NCBI GenBank assembly: GCA_011523485.1
Contig: WTGR01000481.1
Coordinates: 264 to 8,317, forward strand
DNA from: Acidobacteriota bacterium
Lineage (GTDB): Bacteria; Acidobacteriota; Vicinamibacteria; Vicinamibacterales; UBA8438
Direction of reading: 5' to 3'
Length of the DNA stretch: 8,054 nucleotides
Of the stretch, positions 6,245 to 8,054 are shown piece by piece. The notes below the pieces were generated by a model, which was not told where the DNA came from, did not search any database, and was given only the letters and a program-made list of their open reading frames with translations. The position numbers and the translations under genes are program-made. Numbering within the stretch: position 1 is the first letter of the stretch; each line of letters starts with the position of its first letter.

Positions 6245-7177
6245 TCAGGCGATGGCAGCTTCCAGGGATCGGTCGGCGGCGATCACGGCGGTTCGCGGAA
6301 TGCCCTGGAGATCGCGTCGGATGTCGAGCAGTTCGACGCCGCTCGCAACGGCCACGAGGTCGTGAAGCGCGTCCGCCTGACCCGCTCCCATCTCCACGAG
6401 GACCCGCGCGCCGGGATTGAGCCCGGCCGGCGCCGCACGCAACAGATCACGCAGGGGATCGAGGCCGTCGGGGCCTCCGTCCAGCGCGATCCGGGGCTCG
6501 TGGAGGCGGACCTCGGGCGGAAGCGAGCCCAGGTCGCCGGTCGGCACGTAGGGCAGGTTCGCGACCAGCAGGTCGAACCCGCCGCCACGGTCGGCAGAGA
6601 AGCCGGCGAGCCAGTCGCCGAGCGTGTCCTCGACCCAGGCGACGCGATCGGCGACGCCGTGCGTTGCCGCGTTCCGGCGGGCCACGGCCAGCGCGGCCGG
6701 CGAGATGTCGATCCCGGTCACCGAGGCGCGTGGGAACTCGCGGGCGAGGGTCACCGCGAGACAGCCTGAGCCGGTCCCGACGTCGGCGATCCGGAGCGGC
6801 GCCCCCCGGCGATCGCCGAGCAGCTCGATCGCGGCCTCGACGATCAGCTCGGTCTCCGGGCGCGGGGTCAGCACCGCGGGGCCGACCGCGAAGGCGAGCC
6901 CCCAGAACTCGCGGCGCCGGGTGATGATCGAGACCGGCTCGCGCTGCTGCCGGCGCGCGACCAGCGGCGCGTACCGCGCCTCGAAGCTGGGGGGCGCGGG
7001 GTCGCGGCGGCGAGCGAGCCAGGCCGCGCGATCCCACCCGAGTGCGTGACGGGCCAGAACCTCCGCGTCGATCTGCGCCTCGTCCGCGTCGATTCCCGCG
7101 CGCGCGAGGCAGCTCCGCGCCCGCGTCACCCGGTCGACCAGGGACGTGGCCCCGTCGCCCGCGCGCGGCTCCGTCAC
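6245..7177 (-). CDS. prmC: Peptide chain release factor N5-glutamine methyltransferase PrmC (HemK)
   Basis: PrmC methylates the glutamine of the GGQ loop in release factors, using S-adenosylmethionine, which speeds peptide release. The N-terminal helical domain (about residues 10-95) ends in EFWGLAFAV (90-98). [13 protein letters not shown] (102-114) and the SAM-binding motif [16 protein letters not shown] (130-145) follow, with the acidic GIDIS after beta 2 (155-159). The glutamine-binding motif is NLPY (207-210), where most PrmC proteins have NPPY. The start is GTG at 7177, giving 310 aa, a little over the usual ~280. It overlaps the prfA stop as GTGA, and no RF1-antisense extension is needed. 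The open frame continues upstream inside prfA, but that part has no PrmC character. The overlap couples the methylase with its substrate, release factor 1. Confidence 0.93.
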   Translation of the reverse strand: MTEPRAGDGATSLVDRVTRARSCLARAGIDADEAQIDAEVLARHALGWDRAAWLARRRDPAPPSFEARYAPLVARRQQREPVSIITRRREFWGLAFAVGPAVLTPRPETELIVEAAIELLGDRRGAPLRIADVGTGSGCLAVTLAREFPRASVTGIDISPAALAVARRNAATHGVADRVAWVEDTLGDWLAGFSADRGGGFDLLVANLPYVPTGDLGSLPPEVRLHEPRIALDGGPDGLDPLRDLLRAAPAGLNPGARVLVEMGAGQADALHDLVAVASGVELLDIRRDLQGIPRTAVIAADRSLEAAIA

Positions 7178-7998
7178 GCCGGCGCCGCCTCTTCTTCCGA
7201 CTTCAGCTTCTCGGACTGGTAGTGGGTGACGACGGTTTCGACGAGCTCCCCCAGATCGCCGGCCAGCACCTCGGGCAGCCGGTGCGTCGTGAAGCCGATG
7301 CGGTGATCGGTGATGCGGTTCTGGGGGAAGTTGTAGGTGCGGATCTTCTCCGAACGTTCGCCGGTGCCGACCTGTCCGCGCCGGTCGCTGGCGATCTCGG
7401 ACTGTTGCCGCTGCAGCTCGATTTCGTAGAGGCGCGACCGCAGCACCTTCATCGCCTTGGCCTTGTTCTTGATCTGGGACTTCTCGTCCTGTTGCGAGAC
7501 GACGAGTCCGGTCGGCAGGTGGGTGATGCGGACCGCCGAGTACGTCGTGTTGACGCTCTGGCCGCCGGGGCCGCTGGAGCAGAAGGTGTCGATGCGCAGG
7601 TCCTTGGGATCGATCCGGATGTCGACCTCCTCGGCTTCCGGCAGCACCGCGACCGTGGCGGTGGAGGTGTGGATGCGTCCGCTCGCCTCGGTGCTCGGGA
7701 CCCGCTGCACGCGGTGCACGCCGCTCTCGTACTTGAGGCGGCTGTAGACCCGCTTGCCCTCGATCAGCGCCACCACCTCCTTGATCGCGCCGACGCCGGT
7801 CTCGTTGGACGAGAGCACCTCGACGCGCCAGCCCTGCTCCTCGGCGAAGCGCTGGTACATGCGGAAGAGGTCCGAGGCGAACAGGCCCGCCTCGTCGCCG
7901 CCGGTGCCGGCCCGGATCTCCAGCACGACGTTCTTCTCGTCGTTCGGATCCTTGGGCAGCAGCAGCACCTTGATCGCGCCCAGGAGCGTGTCCCGGCG
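7174..7998 (-). CDS. prfA: Peptide chain release factor 1 (RF1), 5' part missing
   Basis: RF1 recognises UAA and UAG in the ribosomal A site and triggers peptide release. About 264-274 of the expected ~355 residues are present, from just before LLLPKDPND (numbered here with GTG 7968 as residue 1) to the stop. Landmarks are the family block [19 protein letters not shown] (17-35), the anticodon tripeptide PST (91-93, PxT as in RF1 and not SPF as in RF2), [19 protein letters not shown] (99-117) and the catalytic GGQ (135-137) in [12 protein letters not shown]1-like sequence ([11 protein letters not shown]) extends upstream of GTG 7968 to base 7998 but is then cut by an in-frame TAG (8001-7999) and a TGA (8022-8020). 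The N-terminal ~85 residues are therefore not in the window. GTG 7968 is unlikely to be the true start. The stop overlaps prmC. Confidence 0.9.
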   Translation of the reverse strand, partial: RRDTLLGAIKVLLLPKDPNDEKNVVLEIRAGTGGDEAGLFASDLFRMYQRFAEEQGWRVEVLSSNETGVGAIKEVVALIEGKRVYSRLKYESGVHRVQRVPSTEASGRIHTSTATVAVLPEAEEVDIRIDPKDLRIDTFCSSGPGGQSVNTTYSAVRITHLPTGLVVSQQDEKSQIKNKAKAMKVLRSRLYEIELQRQQSEIASDRRGQVGTGERSEKIRTYNFPQNRITDHRIGFTTHRLPEVLAGDLGELVETVVTHYQSEKLKSEEEAAPA

Positions 7999-8054
7999 CT
8001 ATCTTGCCGTAGGGGGTGCTCAGATCCTGTATGCCGATGTGCTCCATCGGGCCC
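7999..8054. other. Edge sequence that does not continue prfA
   Basis: These 56 bp should encode the helical N-terminal domain of RF1 on the minus strand, but no frame does. The RF1 frame carries TAG and TGA. The second minus-strand frame reads [17 protein letters not shown] and the third a His/Arg-rich string, and neither resembles RF1. It looks somewhat less GC-rich than the rest. I do not recognise the sequence. An assembly joint at a contig end or a real rearrangement is possible. Confidence 0.5.

Noticed and set aside
7178..8047. N-terminal extension of the prmC frame to ATG 8047 (600 aa)
   Set aside because: The extra 290 residues lie in another frame of prfA and are low-complexity Arg/Gly/Ala sequence; PrmC similarity begins only after GTG 7177.

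Overview
The window is very GC-rich (by eye about 70%) bacterial chromosomal DNA made mostly of housekeeping genes. A short 4.5S-type SRP RNA upstream of dnaX-ybaB-recR, and a prfA-prmC pair, are ordinary bacterial layouts. The GC content, the alanine/arginine-rich proteins and the mix of families would suit an Acidobacteriota-like (for example Vicinamibacteria) or similar high-GC Gram-negative lineage. That placement is an inference and is not shown by any single gene. No phage, transposase, CRISPR or recognisable defence gene was found.

Layout. Bases 1-96 hold two copies of a 35-bp GC-rich repeat, 61 bp apart. A sigma70-like promoter (107-135) then precedes the SRP RNA gene (165-271). On the + strand follows a tightly overlapping operon: dnaX (341-2263, clamp-loader tau subunit), ybaB (2263-2565, nucleoid-associated protein) and recR (2562-3158, recombination mediator). 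Convergent to it, 15 bp away, is a 1.8-kb minus-strand gene (3174-4979). It fuses a multi-pass LPG-synthase-TM/flippase-like membrane domain to a DUF2064 (TIGR04282-type) glycosyltransferase-like domain. Divergent from that gene is a small seven-helix DUF4203 membrane protein (4992-5588), with a promoter so close that its mRNA may be nearly leaderless.

Next come a complete tRNA-Asn(GTT) with encoded CCA (5677-5752), a perfect 7-bp hairpin touching its CCA, and a second degraded copy of the tRNA 3' end about 86 bp downstream. On the minus strand, transcribed toward the tRNA, lies prfA (5' part missing) - prmC - HIT-family hydrolase (7998 to 5886). prfA and prmC overlap by 4 bp, so release factor 1 and the methylase that modifies its GGQ loop are probably translationally coupled. 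The last ~55 bp at the right edge do not encode the expected RF1 N-terminus in any frame.

The items most worth a second look are the flippase/glycosyltransferase fusion, the duplicated tRNA-Asn 3' end with its CCA-ended foldback, and the broken prfA edge. I do not see convincing evidence of a wholly new multigene system.
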